The notes beneath the pieces are model-generated. The model was not told where the DNA came from and did not search any database. It worked only from the letters and a program-made list of their open reading frames with translations. Of a stretch of DNA of 64,000 bases, positions 11,201-25,654 are shown piece by piece. The translations under genes and the position numbers were made by a program. The stretch's first letter is position 1; every line of letters starts with the position of its first letter. Source of the stretch: Talinum fruticosum. Its lineage: Eukaryota > Streptophyta > Magnoliopsida > Caryophyllales > Talinaceae. The stretch covers positions 992,001-1,056,000 of the forward strand of contig JAITYX010000064.1 in assembly GCA_021018815.1 (NCBI GenBank), written 5' to 3'.

Positions 11201-14200
11201 TTCTCAAAATTGGTGTGTTAGAAGGGGATATGGGTAGCTAGTTAGAGAATATTTTTTGCTTCATACGTAACTTTTCGCAAGTTTTTACTAAGTCTAAAAA
11301 TAATCAAGCGACTATGAAATTGGTAAATAATGTAATAAGTCAAATCCTATATGGAAGTAGGAGCTTTCTTTTTTTTTTTCCTAACAAGGCCTAAATCAAG
11401 GCCAACCATACAAGTGAGTCAATAACTATTTTCTTATGAGAGTCCTATGCAATTCTCTCATTCTAGAGAGAGAAGGTAGAGAGAGAAGGTATAGGGCAAC
11501 AACCCCAGGCTGAGGCTGCAGGTGGAAATAGAAAATTCGTCCAGGAAACATGTAGGCATGTTAGAAGGTGTGTGCATATGCTCATCCTTTCAAACAGGAC
11601 ATGGACTTCATGTCTTGTGTTTGGTGGCTGTTTTACTTAACTTGCCCACCTTTAAAAATTAAAATTCCCTTTTCTTTGGTCAAAAGATGAGAGAAAAACT
11701 AGGGTAAAAAAGAAGAAGAAGAAATAAATATTTTATTTTTTAAAAAAGTGGGACCAAAGAAAAACACCTGTCACCATCTCAAGCTCAACCAATGAGGAGA
11801 CGACACTTGGCTGATATCAAGACAAGGTATGTCTATGATGGTGACTCCTAAGGTTGGGATGAAAACTATGAAAAATCAAATTACTTTGAATTGAATGTGA
11901 TATTGAATGCATGTCGGGTTGCAAGCTAACAAAATAAGATTTGGTTTTTTAGTTGTGGAATATAAACTTCATACCATGTTTTGTTTATGTGTACTTGATT
12001 GAAAATCAAAATGTATAATCATATTTTGTACTGCGATTATATATAATGTGGATGTTAGTTAGTTTAACTGGTAAAGTTTTGAAAAATTATTATCAAATAT
12101 ATAAGTTTAAATTTTATTTACATCGATTTTTATACTCCATTCACTTCAAAAATATTATAATTATGTAATTAAATATGAAGTATTTCTTAATTGTTTTTTT
12201 ATTTAACTCGTTGATTTTTTTCACGAGTAATGCATTAATTTAATATGTCTAGTTAAATATGTTTTTGATTAGAACCAAAGATAAATTCAAAGAACAAAGT
12301 TTTGCATTTAGATAACATAATACACTTACACATTAAAAAAATAATACATTAACTTTTAAAAATACAATTAAGATATATCGTACTATTTTACAAGAAAATC
12401 AAATTATATGAGCGACTTTATTCCAGTAAAAATGTAATCAATTTATTCAAAAATTTTTACTACTTTCTATTTTTGTGTGGATAGTATCCAATTTTGAATA
12501 TAAATCCTATCATCCTCAAAAGGTATAGTAAAATACTTCCACTTAATCAATCATTTTCGTGTACTATTTCAACAAAGTTTGAGAATATTCTTTATTTATT
12601 ATTTCCTTTTCTATCTCTATCTATTTTAAGTATGAAAACGGCGTAAAATATTTGAGAGTTATTAGAGAGTTTTTACTCTAGCTTAAACTCTTAAATAAGC
12701 TAGTTTCGAACTCATCATAAGGTGTTGTTTACAAGTTACTTTGATATAATGGGATTCGATCATACTTGCTAGCCGGTTTACCAGAGAGTCATTCAAAGTA
12801 CCTTCCTCATTAACTATACTTTCTTTTATTGAACCAAATATGAATATTTGATTAGTCGAATAAGTGCATTTATTTTGCCTATCATTTATTTATTTATTTA
12901 TTCATTCCAAATCTTGCTTCCTTACTTCCCATTGATGAGACGTTTTAAATGCAATATCCCCATGAATACTCTAAATGAGTAAAAAGGAGAGATCATAGGG
13001 AGAGGGTACAAGGAAGGTCGATTAGGAGCCATTATCATATAGGGTAATCGTTTTTTAAAATGTGACTTTTTAAATTTAAACCCAGTCGGATATAGTTTCG
13101 ATTATATTTGTAACATTTCTAATTTATATTTTTGTAAAAATATATCAAGTTAATTACAGTCATAATATGAAAAATAATAATAATCTTGAGAAATTCCAGG
13201 CATTACATTGAAGGGGTTGGGTTGGGTTGGGAGGACACAACTGTAAAGCATAGAAGGGGGTCAGCAGCAGCAGCAGCATGGGGTTGCACTTGCACAGTTT
13301 TCATAAATCATAATTAGGGCCATAATCAGGAAGCTGCCTTAGCCTTCTTTTCAAGTACATTATGTGCTTACTTTAATTAAACCAAGGTGGCTCAACCTTA
13401 TCTATCTATGCGATTAATTATATAATTAATCATGCCCTAACTTTGCTGCATTTCAGAATTATAAAAGCTTTCGCTTCATTAAACCTGTAATTTTTTGCCT
13501 TTGATATTTAGGGAGGGCAAATAATTAACGAGGATTGCATGTATTATTCTTGTGGTTAGCTTTAAGATGTTTGTTTAATTAACTTTTTGTGATAGATTTT
13601 ATAAAAAGCTAATTTGAATAGCTTCATTCTTATGGTTAGCTTTCATCTCGTATAATTTTAATGAAACTGCTAATTTCACCAAACAGTTTCTTTTAGAAAC
13701 AGGGCAATGCAACCCGTGAATACAAATCGTTCATATTAATTATCAAACAACTAATAGTTGATTGATAAGCAAGCCTACGAATAGTTTTCTACTCTTAACA
13801 ATTTATTCCATATTTGAGAATAATTTTTTATAATTTTTCTACTCTTACAACTCCTTACAACTATTTACAATTCCTTATAATTTTTTATAACTAACTTTAT
13901 AACTACCGTATAACCTGTTTACAGCCTTTTATAACTCCTTATATCTTTATTTACAGTCTCTTACAGTCTTACAACTTTTTATCGTTAATATAAAAAAGTT
14001 GTAGCACTTGGATTGATGCGTTAACATTAGCCGGACTTAGACATGCATGATGAGTTTTTTTTAATTATTATTTTTATTCAATTTGACCATTTGAACATGC
14101 CGGCGGCCTCTCACTTTGTCCAAAATATATTTTTTATTGTAAAGTATCAGACAATTTAATTAATTATGAAATTAATTCGTAGCATCCGAGGGCAAAAAAT

Positions 14201-14902
14201 CATTTTTAATCATATACACACATGGCTAAGAAGTAGACATACTTTGGATTTGTATTTCTCATTCTTATTATTTTTTTTATTTTGTTTATTTTTGGTGCGG
14301 TTCTCATTACTTTTTTTTTCAGTTGGTAATGACAGAGTGTGGAGCTCAAGTTATAGAACGGAAACTTACTCTGTCACCACTCATATATGATAGAATAATC
14401 ACAATTTGTAATGTTGTTAAATAGTAGTTTTCAAATAAATTTGTGTGGATGTAAGTTTTCAAATATATTTTGTAATGTTGTTAAATAGTAATCTCAATAA
14501 GTTTTCAAATTGTAAAATAAAATTCAAATTAAAAATAAATTTTGAAAATTATGTAGTGATTTAAGTTTTTAAGAAAGGTTATAAATTTTGAAAAATAAAT
14601 TCAAATTAAAAAACATCTAATGTTTAAATTAAAAAATTTTAAATTAAGTAATTGGACACTCTTAAATTTGGATCAAAAACAATTGACACCTTTATTTCGA
14701 ATTATTGACTCCACCACCGATCAACGAGTCGATTGGTTGAAAGTCGGTTAAAAATATGCAATTTTATTTAATCCCCTTTTAACACGAGACCAAGAAACAA
14801 AAACTCACAAACCGATATCAACGTAAAATAGCTGAAATAAAAGATCCTAACTTGTTGCTTGGAACAACTTTATTCTACAACTTAAAACTTAAAGACAAGC
14901 AA
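8251..14902. other. AT-rich intergenic DNA, no gene supported
   Basis: About 6.6 kb with long AT-rich tracts. Open frames are short and show no recognisable domain; the longest proline-rich one (9876-10139) has no codon or splice context that would make it a gene. Low-complexity blocks include a GTTTCGTTC-type pyrimidine-rich stretch at 10250-10360, a poly-T tract at 9060-9073, a GGGTT run near 13215, (CAG)n at 13262-13277 and a TTACAACTCC-type degenerate repeat at 13830-13975. No miRNA precursor or tRNA was recognised by eye. Confidence 0.45.
13830..13975. repeat. Degenerate TTACAACTCC-type repeat tract
   Basis: About 145 bp built from variants of a 10-14-bp word resembling (C)TTACAACTCCTTA, repeated at least ten times with substitutions. 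A loosely similar sequence in the opposite orientation (AGTTATA, GTAACTTGTAAAGAGTTAC) is seen near 63840-63900. It may be the internal part of a miniature transposon. I did not find clear terminal repeats. Confidence 0.4.
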
Positions 14903-15654
14903 TGTAACGCTTCCAGCCCATAATCACTAGATTAGGCTAAACAACCCGCTAACTAGTGATTAAAGGGTTGTTTAGCCTAATCTAGTGATTATGGGTTGGG
15001 GGCGCTACGGATGTGGTATCGGAGCCAGGTTGGTAACACCGTAATCGTTGACCGCCTTCAACCGGACTATCCGATCGGTTTGGGTGTATGCACATGCGTT
15101 TAGGGAAACCCGATGATCGTAAAGGGATCCATTCGGATAATTAATCAGCAACAGCTTTACATTATTCACTCCCCTCATTTACAAATGAATTGAAATGCAT
15201 GTGCTCAACTCAATTATTTCATAACTATTATTTTACTGCATGATAGTGAATGTATTGAGTTTCTACTCACATTGCGAAAATATTTTCCTTGTTTTGTTTT
15301 AGGTAAGAATAGTGAAGACGACGAGGTTATAGAAGAGTTGTGCTCGAGGCTTAGGGACTCTAGCTCGCCATGATAGCCTTTTGGAGATTAGTACGCAGGT
15401 CGTGGGTTAGAGCTAGTGAATGTTGGGTTACCGTGTACTTTTGTTCGGCTTTGTACATATTTTAGTTCCTTTCGTTCTCGACTATTAAGATAATGTGATC
15501 TTTGTCGAATATTTTAGTATCCGACTCCCAATAGCCTTAACCTTTCCACTGGTAAGGGCGGCGGTGACGACTCCTAACCCTTTTTTCCGCTGCGCTAATT
15601 CATCGGTTAGCGGGTTGTTTAGCCTAATATAATGATTATGGGTCGGGGCGTTAC
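14903..15654 (+). mobile_element. LTR-like left end of a Ty3/Gypsy element
   Basis: The segment starts TGTAACGC and ends GGGGCGTTAC. A primer-binding-site-like motif, TGGTATCGAGCC, follows at 15660; it resembles the plant initiator-tRNA-Met type site TGGTATC-GAGC. The first ~50 bp are the approximate inverted complement of the last ~50 bp, so this LTR carries long inverted termini. A second end-plus-primer-site unit occurs inside it: the end at 14965-15009 is followed by TGGTATCGGAGCC at 15014-15026. This suggests that a short recombined LTR and a longer one are stacked. The segment 15029-15654 recurs at 49415-50029. Confidence 0.65.
14917..14995. repeat. Perfect 31-bp palindrome arms with 17-nt loop
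   Basis: The arm at 14917-14947 (CCCATAATCACTAG...AACAACCC) is the exact reverse complement of 14965-14995, separated by 17 nt at 14948-14964. It is formed by the LTR start and LTR end lying nearly back to back, as if the LTR interior had been deleted. It could fold into a strong hairpin in DNA or RNA. Confidence 0.85.
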
Positions 15655-15806
15655 GGATGTGGTATCGAGCCTAGGTTTAAGATATCATTGCGAGCCATAT
15701 AGGAATCATAAGAGTCAAGTTAGGGTTAGAAGATTTCGGTGTTTTAGTATTTGAATAGAGAACAAGAAGTCCGGTAACAGTAATGAGTAAATCCAAGTAA
15801 ATCTAT

Positions 15807-16830
15807 TTGTTTTGTAGAATGTCTCAAGGTACAAGGAACAACCAGCCCGAGAATAGTGGCCATGACAGGACAATGAGAGATTTGGGCATCAATCTCGATG
15901 AAATACCCGCTAACTCACGACGAGAAAGCAACCAAGCCCCGTTTGTTGCTTTTGCGCAACCAAACTCACAAGAAAACGTCAACCCTGCGTATTGGGGAAA
16001 TTTGGTTCAAGAATTACTAAAGAGGGTACTGTCCCTACGGCCCCATCCGAATCTTCCAAGAATACGGAGAAATTGGCAGATAGGGTGGCCAAAAGAAACC
16101 CCAAGGTGTATAATGGTAAAATTGATCTAGTGGAATTAGAATAGTGGATCGGGAACTTGGAGAAAATTTTCATGATCCTCGAGGTACCGCAAGACAAAAA
16201 GGTGGTTATAGGAACCTTTTATTTGTCCGGGAAGCGGACATATGGTGGAACACAATCAAAGAAAAATGCCAGGGACCCGAGTTTACTTGACCTAAATTTT
16301 TGGAGGAACTTAGAGCTCGGTTTTACCCTACTTCGGTCCAACGTCGAAAGAGAAAGAATTTCTAGAACTAAAGATGATAGAGGGCATGTCGGTGATGCAA
16401 TACACCGCTAAGTTTAATGAGTTGGCTCGCTTCGCCCAAGAATTTGTGTCTACGAAGAGAATGAAAATGTTAAGATATGAAAAAGGTTTGGCCCTGTTCA
16501 TACGCCATCAACTAGCCGGGCAACCAATTAAGACTACCCAGGAGTTGTATGAGAGAGCCGCAGAGGTTGAAAGGATAAAGACTGAACTAAGAGCTCGGAG
16601 TACAAGAAGTTCCAAAAGAAAATGGAACGATAGGGAAACCAAAGTCGGGGTGGAGACAACATAGCAAGGAAGGCGAACCCCAGCCGAGCTAAAAACTCTA
16701 CACCTACTAGCCACGAACCATGTGAGAAGTGTGGCAGGACTAACCATACAACAATAGAGTGTAGAGTTGGGACAAACAAATGCAATTGGTGCGGAAATAC
16801 GGAGCATCGAGTACTCAACTGTCCTTGGAG
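15807..16830 (+). pseudogene. Gypsy gag with two CCHC zinc knuckles, broken
   Basis: Gag-like coding runs through three frames (15807-16130, 16157-16411, 16374-16664). The middle matches the retrotransposon gag core, with an R-x-KFNELARFA segment and a following Y-E-x-G-L region. Two C-X2-C-X4-H-X4-C knuckles follow: CEKCGRTNHTTIEC (16721-16762) and CNWCGNTEHRVLNC (16781-16822). Such knuckles bind the element's RNA during packaging. Frameshifts and an in-frame stop near 16663 separate the parts, so no intact Gag can be made. Confidence 0.75.
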
Positions 16831-16987
16831 GTAGAAAGCCGTGGAAAAGGGAACAAGTGAGAACATTACCTAACCTACGCACAGGACCTTCCCCGACTAT
16901 TCCTGTCACTGCAGGTCGTGCATATATTATGAACAAGAAGGATGCAGCCACCTCGAGTACGGTAGTTTCGGAACTCTCTTTTTAAAT

Positions 16988-17571
16988 TTGAAGCCAATTT
17001 TTGCTTTATTTGATTCTGGAGATTCGCATTCATTTGTGTCAACTCATGTTGCATCTCAACTCAATTTAGAAGCGCATAAAGCCTTGACCATATATCAAAT
17101 CACTTTACCTAATGGTCAAGTGGTAGAGTGTCCATTCTCTTACAAGAAATTTCCATTAACTATAGCCGGTGAAGATTTTCTAACTAATCTTATTCAGTTT
17201 GATCTACTTAATTTTGAAATAATTTTGGGAATGGATTGGTTGTCGAAATATGGGGCCAAAATCAATTGTGATGAACGAAAGGTGATATTAAAAAGTAGGT
17301 GTCAAGGTTATTGGTGTTATATTATTAAAGAAAAAGAGGAAAAAGTGAGACTTGAGGATATTCCGGTGAAATGAATTCCCGATGCTTTCCCCGAGGAACT
17401 TCCGGGATTGCCGCCTCGAGAGAAGTAGATTTTGAAGTGGAATTATATCCAAAAGCCCGACCAATTTCTAAAGCACCCTATAGAATGGCCCCAACAGAGT
17501 TGAAAGAATTGAAAAGTCAACTGGAAGAACTTATGGAGAAGGGATTTATCGGATCAAGTACTTCACCTTGA
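16988..17571 (+). pseudogene. Gypsy aspartic protease and start of reverse transcriptase, broken
   Basis: 16988-17374 encodes a retropepsin-like domain with the D-S-G active-site triad near 17012-17020 (ALFDSGDSHSF) and an ILGMDWL segment typical of plant Gypsy proteases. The frame then stops and resumes at 17371 with the pre-RT linker ([12 protein letters not shown]...LKSQLEEL). It ends at a TGA (17569-17571) where related elements have a Trp codon, so a single G-to-A change explains this stop. Confidence 0.8.
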
Positions 17572-17580
17572 GGAGCACCG

Positions 17581-18385
17581 GTGTTATTTGTGAAGAAAAA
17601 GGATGGCACCTTGTGGTTATGCATTGACTCTAGGGAGTTGAATAAACTTACGATCAAGAATAAATATCCTTTACCCTGGATTAACGATTTATTCGACCAA
17701 TTACAAGGTGCAGAAATATTTTCAAAAATAGACTTAAGGTCCGGATACCATCAACTTAGAATAAGGAGTGAAGATATACCCAAAACTGCATTTCGAACTA
17801 GGTATGGCCACTATGAGTTTATTGTCATGCCTTTTGGGTTAACTAATGCACCTGCCAAATTCATGGATCCGATGAATAGGATTTTCAGACCTTATCCGGA
17901 CAAATTTGTGGTTGTTTTCATTGATGACATATTGGTATGCTCGAAGAATAAAAAGGAACATGTCCATCATTTAAGGATAGTATTACAAGTCTTAAGGGAA
18001 CACCGGTTATATGCCAAGTTACAAAAGTGTGAGTTACGGTTTAATGAAGTGACATTTTTAGGTCATGTGGTATCCCGAGAGGGGATAAAGGTAGACCCAC
18101 ACAAGATACAAGCGAGTTACCGAATGGCCCGGACCAACCAATGTTACTGAGGTGGGAAGTTTTCTAGGGTTAGCTGGATACTATCGAAGATTTGTACAAG
18201 GCTTGTCAAAACTAGCCCTAGCTATGACTAACCTCTTAAATAAAACCACCAAATTTGAATGGTCTACTGAGTGTGAACAAGCATTCCAAACCTTGAAAAG
18301 CAAGCTGACTACTGCCCCGTATCGACCCTCCCCGAAGAAGGCAAAGAGTATACCATCTATAGTGATGCGTCGAAGAACGGATTAG
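17581..18385 (+). pseudogene. Gypsy reverse transcriptase and start of RNase H, broken
   Basis: 17581-18150 encodes the RT core: LFVKKKDG, an SRELNKLT segment, [38 protein letters not shown] and the catalytic FIDD box at 17917-17928 (usually YIDD or FIDD). A frame change near 18150 leads into 18152-18385, with [11 protein letters not shown] and the connection to RNase H. RNase H motifs (YSDAS-, YASRQLK-) continue to about 18490 in another frame. Confidence 0.85.
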
Positions 18386-18562
18386 GTTGTGTATTGATGC
18401 AAAATGGTAAAGTGGTAGCGTATGCTTCTCGGCAGTTAAAATCATATGAAGGAAATTACCCTACACATGATTTGGAATTGGCTGCAGATCATGTTTGCTT
18501 TGAAAATTTGGAGACATTAATTATATAGAGTATCTTGTAAGCTATATACCGATCATCAAAGT

Positions 18563-19977
18563 TTGAAGTACGTGTTCACTCAAAAGGAGCTTAATTTGAG
18601 ACAAAGGAGATGGTTGGAACCGTTAAAGGATTATGACTTAGAGATTCAATACCATCTAGGTAAAGCCAACGTTGTAGCCAAATCCTTGAGTAGAAAAACT
18701 CAACATAACGTGAATACCTTGATTATCACCCAACCAATTCTTATTCGGGAATTACACGGAAGCGAGAATCGAGATCATTGGACACCAAGGAGACAAAGGG
18801 GTCCTGAACTTTTAGAAGTCAAACCGTCAATTACGGATGAAATCAAAGTAGGACAGAAGAAAGATGAGAAGTTGGTGAGGATTGAGCGGAATATTAAAAG
18901 GGTAAATTCCCGGGGTTTATCATGCATGAAGACGGAGTTTTGAGGTTTCAAAATCGTTTATGTGTGCCCGAGCAAGAGATGATTAAAAAGAAGATTTTAG
19001 ATGAGGCTCATACAACTTTATATTTTGTCCATCATGGGGGAACAAAAATGTATATAGATCTGAAGAAGAATTTCGGTGACCCAACATGAAACGAGAAGTT
19101 GCGAGATATGTGGATAGGTGTCTTACATGTCAAAGAGTGAAAGTAGAACATCAACGCCCTATGGGTGAGTTAAGGCCCTTGGAGATTCCAACCTGGAAAT
19201 AGGATTCTATATCAATGGATTTCATCGTAGGACTCCCTCCATCCGCCACCAGGAAAAATGCTATTTACACGATAGTTGATCGTCTCACAAAGTCCGCACA
19301 CTTCATACCAATTAGTGACAATTGGAGTGTGGACAAATTAGCTCAAGTATACCTAAAAGAGATTGTCGGACTCCATGGAATACCCAAGGATATAGTCTCC
19401 GATAGAGACACCCGATTCCAATCTCGATTTTGGGAAGCCTTACAGACAAGCTTTTGGGACTAAGTTGAACTTTAGTAGCTCATACCATCCGAGAGACAGA
19501 TGGTCAAACTAAAAGAGTTAACCAAATTCTAGAAGATATGTTACGGGCTTGCATCCTTGATTTCCAAGGAAAATGGGAAGAGTATCTTGCTATGATTGAA
19601 TTTTCATACAACAATAGCTACCAGGCCACAATAAAAATGGCCCCATTCGAAGCCTCTATGGAAGAAAATGCGGAACCCCTTTGTGTTGGAACGATTTAGA
19701 TGAGGCGCTCACAATAGGACCGGAGTTGATACAAGATACTACCGAAACAGTGAGAGTAATACAACGAGTGAATCGAGAAGCTCGGAGTAGACAAAAGAGC
19801 TATGCAGATCGACGGAGGAAACCTCTAGAGTTTCGGGTGGGGGATATGGTCTTTCTCAAGGTATCCCCAACGAAAAGAATCAAAAGATTCGGAATCGAGG
19901 GCAAATTAAGCCCTAGATACATTGGGCCATATGAGATAATTCGGAAGTTAAACCCCGTGACCTACAAATTATCTTGA
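18563..19977 (+). pseudogene. Gypsy integrase region, broken
   Basis: 18563-18943 covers the end of RNase H and the linker ([19 protein letters not shown]). An HHCC-type zinc domain with a CLTCQR motif is read around 18990-19140 in a different frame. 19215-19463 encodes the DDE core start (MDFIVGLP, DRLTKSAHF, GIPKDIVSDRD). 19681-19977 carries the C-terminal domain with GDMVFLKV and LSPRYIGPYEI. Several stops and frameshifts interrupt it. Integrase inserts the element's DNA copy into the genome. Confidence 0.85.
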
Positions 19978-20061
19978 CCGATCGATCCGGAGCATATCCA
20001 TGATGTTTTTCATATATCTCAACTTCGAATCGGGACGAAACTTATTCTAAGGGGGAAGACT

Positions 20062-21640
<1,579 letters not shown>

Positions 21641-21644
21641 AAGA

Positions 21645-22088
21645 AGAAATTTACAGCAGGTCACTCTTTAATTTTTTAATTACATTTTTAGTGAAACTTT
21701 TTACATTTAAAATATTAAAAGACAACACTACCCCCTCTCTCTTCTTTCCACTGTTTGCCAGCCCCCTCTCCCCCTCTCTCTCCTGCCATCTCTGTGAGTC
21801 TGTCTCTCCCTCTCTCCATTTATTATTTCCCCTCCCTCTCTGTCAGTCTCTCTCCCTCTCTCCATTTATTATTTCCCCACCTCCAACATTTATTATTTCC
21901 CCACCTCCAACATTTATGTTTATGGAAGTAGCTAAGTAGCTCTCTCTCTCTCTCTCTCTCACCTCTATCTTTCCAGTTTTTCTGGTGAGTTCTTTTATTT
22001 TTACCTCTCCCTAGTCCTGATTGAAGATTTTATGTCCAAAAGGTTTTTGATACATTGCTCCAGAGAAGTGTTTTCAGAAGGCTAAATT
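21645..22088 (+). promoter_or_regulatory. 5' region of secreted-protein gene; inverted copy at 48.3 kb
   Basis: This pyrimidine-rich sequence lies directly upstream of the ATG at 22105 and probably includes the promoter and 5' UTR. It contains a (CT)n tract at 21942-21960. It is present as an inverted copy at 48287-48679. The local copy has two internal tandem duplications, of CCATTTATTATTTCCCC and of CCACCTCCAACATTTATTAT, that the other copy has only once. Homology stops at GGCTAAATT, 16 nt before the start codon. Confidence 0.6.
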
Positions 22089-22104
22089 TTGGATTGTGGA
22101 TGAG

Positions 22105-23926
22105 ATGACGAAGGTGGCCAGCATATGCATGTGGTTTTGGTTCCTTGGCATGGTCTTCATGTTATTCAACGGCATTAGCGGTGTAGGTTATGAATCAGAA
22201 CAGGTTTCCGGTAACTACTTTTTCTCAGATACTTCCTTCAAAGTAATCATGAATTCTAAACCAAATGTTTAGTTTTGTATCAATGTGCAATTGTATTTCT
22301 TCTTTAGATTGATTATGCAGAGTCTATCTATAATTATTGCATTTTTGTTTAATCTTCAACTATTTCTTAATTGACTTTGAACAAAGAATTTGTGGAGAAA
22401 GAGGGGGAGAGGGGGTTGTTGATCTCAAAACTAGCGCATCCTCAATAAGCTGTTTGGGGCCAAAGTTGACATGTTTCTCACCCTTAGATTCCCTTCACAA
22501 CATGAGGCTATAAATATCACCCTAAACTCAAATCTCAAATGCAGCCAAAGGAAGTGGCATGTATATCATTAAACGGCCCTACCTTGAGGTGGAACAAATC
22601 AAGAATTCTTGATCATTCACTTTGTGTATCACACTGATGTGCTCTGCTAATGCTCCTTTATTTTGTCATTGCTGTGCTCAAAATTAGATCTATGTTGACG
22701 TTCATGTGCTTATAGTTGGAGTTATGAGGTGATTAAAATAATTAATTTCCAATCACTAAGCAATGTAGTCTAGTGAAGCATTAATCAATTTACAATTGTA
22801 ACATGATCCACTATGTTCTTTGGGGAAAGCTAAAGAGGGATCTTTGTACCGATCATTTGCATGTAAAATTTATCAGGAATTCATTGTCTGCTATGTTGAC
22901 TGACATTCCATGATTACAATGTCAAGAGGGAAATGGTCTCTTAGCTCCTTTGACTACCATGCAAAACCTTATATGCATTACACTTGTGTTGGCATTTTTA
23001 CCTCCATTCATAACTTTGACCCAGAATATATTTATTATGACCAAGCTGCTAAAGTAGCTAAACTGAAGATGAACCTAATATCCAAATTATGTAGATGAGA
23101 TTCCTTATTCGATCTAAAAAGGACAGAATTTTTTACTGGTTTAATTGGAGTAAGATTATATGTAGGGCTGAGGTAACACACGTGATTAAGTGATGATTGT
23201 GAAGGACTCACCTTTAATATATGAGGTTCTGGGTTCAACTTCAAACCCCTCTCCAACCCCTGCACTCCCCCTCCCCCAAAAAAAATTAAAAGGGAAACAA
23301 AAAACTATGATGCAATATTCACTTGTGACTATGGAGCACCTTACCTGCACGGCCAATGACCCTAGGGCCTGAGCCAACAAAAAAATTGTAGAAATGCTCT
23401 CACTTTCTCTATCTCTTGCTGTTTTCACATTAAGGTTTCCTGAATTTTACGATTTTACTTATTCTTAGTTTTACGGGTGTTCCAGTCTTCAGTTCTTCTT
23501 GGAGTCTGACTTCAATTGTCGAAATTCAGCAATAGTCTGTCACAATCCTTCAGAAACAATAATAATGCATGCCACTCTTCGTGATGCTATTATTACCTGT
23601 TTACCAGGCATTAATCTTGTCAAATAAGTTCTCTTTCTGTTGGAGAGACCTGTTGACGAAAACCGAAATGAAGGACACAAACTAAAGGTAGTCTCCACTC
23701 ACCGTACGCGAAATATTACAATAGCTCCAATGTAGTAATTTCCTGAAGTTCCCTAAACTTTGCTTAATGTTGGTTTCAACTGTTATAGACAATGAAGTAA
23801 TTTCCTAAAGTTCCCTAAACTTAGCTCTATGTTGGTTTCAACTGTTACAGCGTTTATAACAGTTATGGTAATGAGTTGTTATGAATTATTATAATACTAA
23901 TAATATAATTTTTAAATATAATTTTT

Positions 23927-23961
<35 letters not shown>

Positions 23962-24053
23962 GTAATAGTAATAATAAGAGCAATAACAATTTATGACGAC
24001 GATGATGACAATAACAATAATAATTATAGTAATGATATTACTAAAATTTTTAA

Positions 24054-24127
<74 letters not shown>

Positions 24128-24831
24128 GAGGTTTTGATTAGCAGTTATAATGAGTATTGGGTAGTTGTCATAGTGGTCATAATTGTTAAGGATCTGTTAT
24201 GAGTTGTTATAAGTTATTGTTACTAGTCTGTTAGTGGTGATAAACGCTTTTATAAATCCTAATTCTAATAGACCCTTAGTGGTAGAGTCAGGAGTTTTAA
24301 TCCCATAGAACCAAACTTTGCTAGTATTATGTCACTTAAAGGTATTAACTGATTTCAAAACTAGGTACTATCAAAAAAAAAAAAAAGATTTCAAAACTAG
24401 GATTTTAATGATAGATATTGTTTTCGCTGAAGTGTCGCATATATCCTTCAAGTGATAGATATTGGTAGCTGTAAAATTATAAGCGAATATCAAGGAGACA
24501 CAAATTTTACGACAAAATTCGTGTTAAAAGACCAAGTTGCCCCATGATTTCTTTGAAAATGCAGAAAATTAATGAAAAAAAGGAAAGAAAAGAGCAATAA
24601 TCATTAACACATCATTAAAATTGTAAAGTGATACATATTGGTCTTGTTTGGTTACAACGGCCGTTAGGGAAAACAGATAAAGTAGTGTTTAGTTACTGCT
24701 GTCTAAAAGAGTTGGCCTCAAATAACTTTTTCTCAAACATCTCTTCCCATTAATCTTTTGAGAAGAGTTTTTTTGTAAAAATGACATATTTGCTCAAAAG
24801 TTTGAAAAAATTACGCCATATGTCATCAACC

Positions 24832-24891
<60 letters not shown>

Positions 24892-25042
24892 TACTACTAC
24901 TACTACTACTACTTGATATTATATTATATTAGGTAGAAAATGAATATAAATTTTATAAAAATAATAAGAAAATAAAGTTTTATAAATAGTTATAATTTGT
25001 ATACATAACATATAATAATTATATTTGAAAAAATAAAATGAT

Positions 25043-25099
<57 letters not shown>

Positions 25100-25613
25100 T
25101 TAGACATAAGGGCATAAATGAAATTTCACCGAACATTTTTTTCATCAAACAGCTAATTTTATCAAACACCTTTTTAACAAATAGCTAAATACAACAGGTA
25201 GATTAATAGTTAACAGTTAACAACCTTTTACCAAATAAGGCCATTGTCAAAAAAAAAAAGTTCATTAAAGTGACATGTTTTTTAAAATGGAGTAATTAGT
25301 ACAGGAGTGGTTTCTACTTTCTATAGTTGCTCCAACTACACATTTTGTTCCTTGAATCTGTGCCCAGTCATAATGAACTCGTGTTTCAATTAGTGCATAA
25401 TAATATAATTTCACATTCTATAAAGCATACTTGTCGTTATTATTATTATTACTACTACTACTACTACTTGATATTATATTATATTTGGTAGAAAATGAAT
25501 ATAAATTTTATAAAAATAATAAGAAAATAAAGTTTTATAAATGATTATAATTTGTATATATAACATAAAATAATTATATTTGAAAAAATAAAATGATCTA
25601 TAATATATATATA

Positions 25614-25654
<41 letters not shown>

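Larger units (their letters stand above)
15660..20061 (+). mobile_element. Internal region of a decayed Ty3/Gypsy retrotransposon
   Basis: The order is primer-binding-like site (15660-15671), gag, two zinc knuckles, protease, reverse transcriptase, RNase H, integrase, then a purine-rich tract (about 20049-20059, AAGGGGGAAG) just before TGTAACAACCCG. The order PR-RT-RH-INT defines Ty3/Gypsy. The coding region is split by stops and frameshifts, so the copy is not autonomous. The end of integrase resembles the Del/Tekay-type chromovirus group, but I could not see a chromodomain after it. The left LTR and the sequence after the purine tract are not alike, so the element may be a mosaic. Confidence 0.85.

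Noticed and set aside
16508..16951. 147-codon minus-strand open frame
   Set aside because: It is antisense to the gag zinc-knuckle region of the Gypsy element and has no domain.
22910..23098. 62-codon open frame inside the long intron
   Set aside because: No homology recognised, no in-frame splice partners; the frame joining exons at 22210 and 25956 explains the gene without it.
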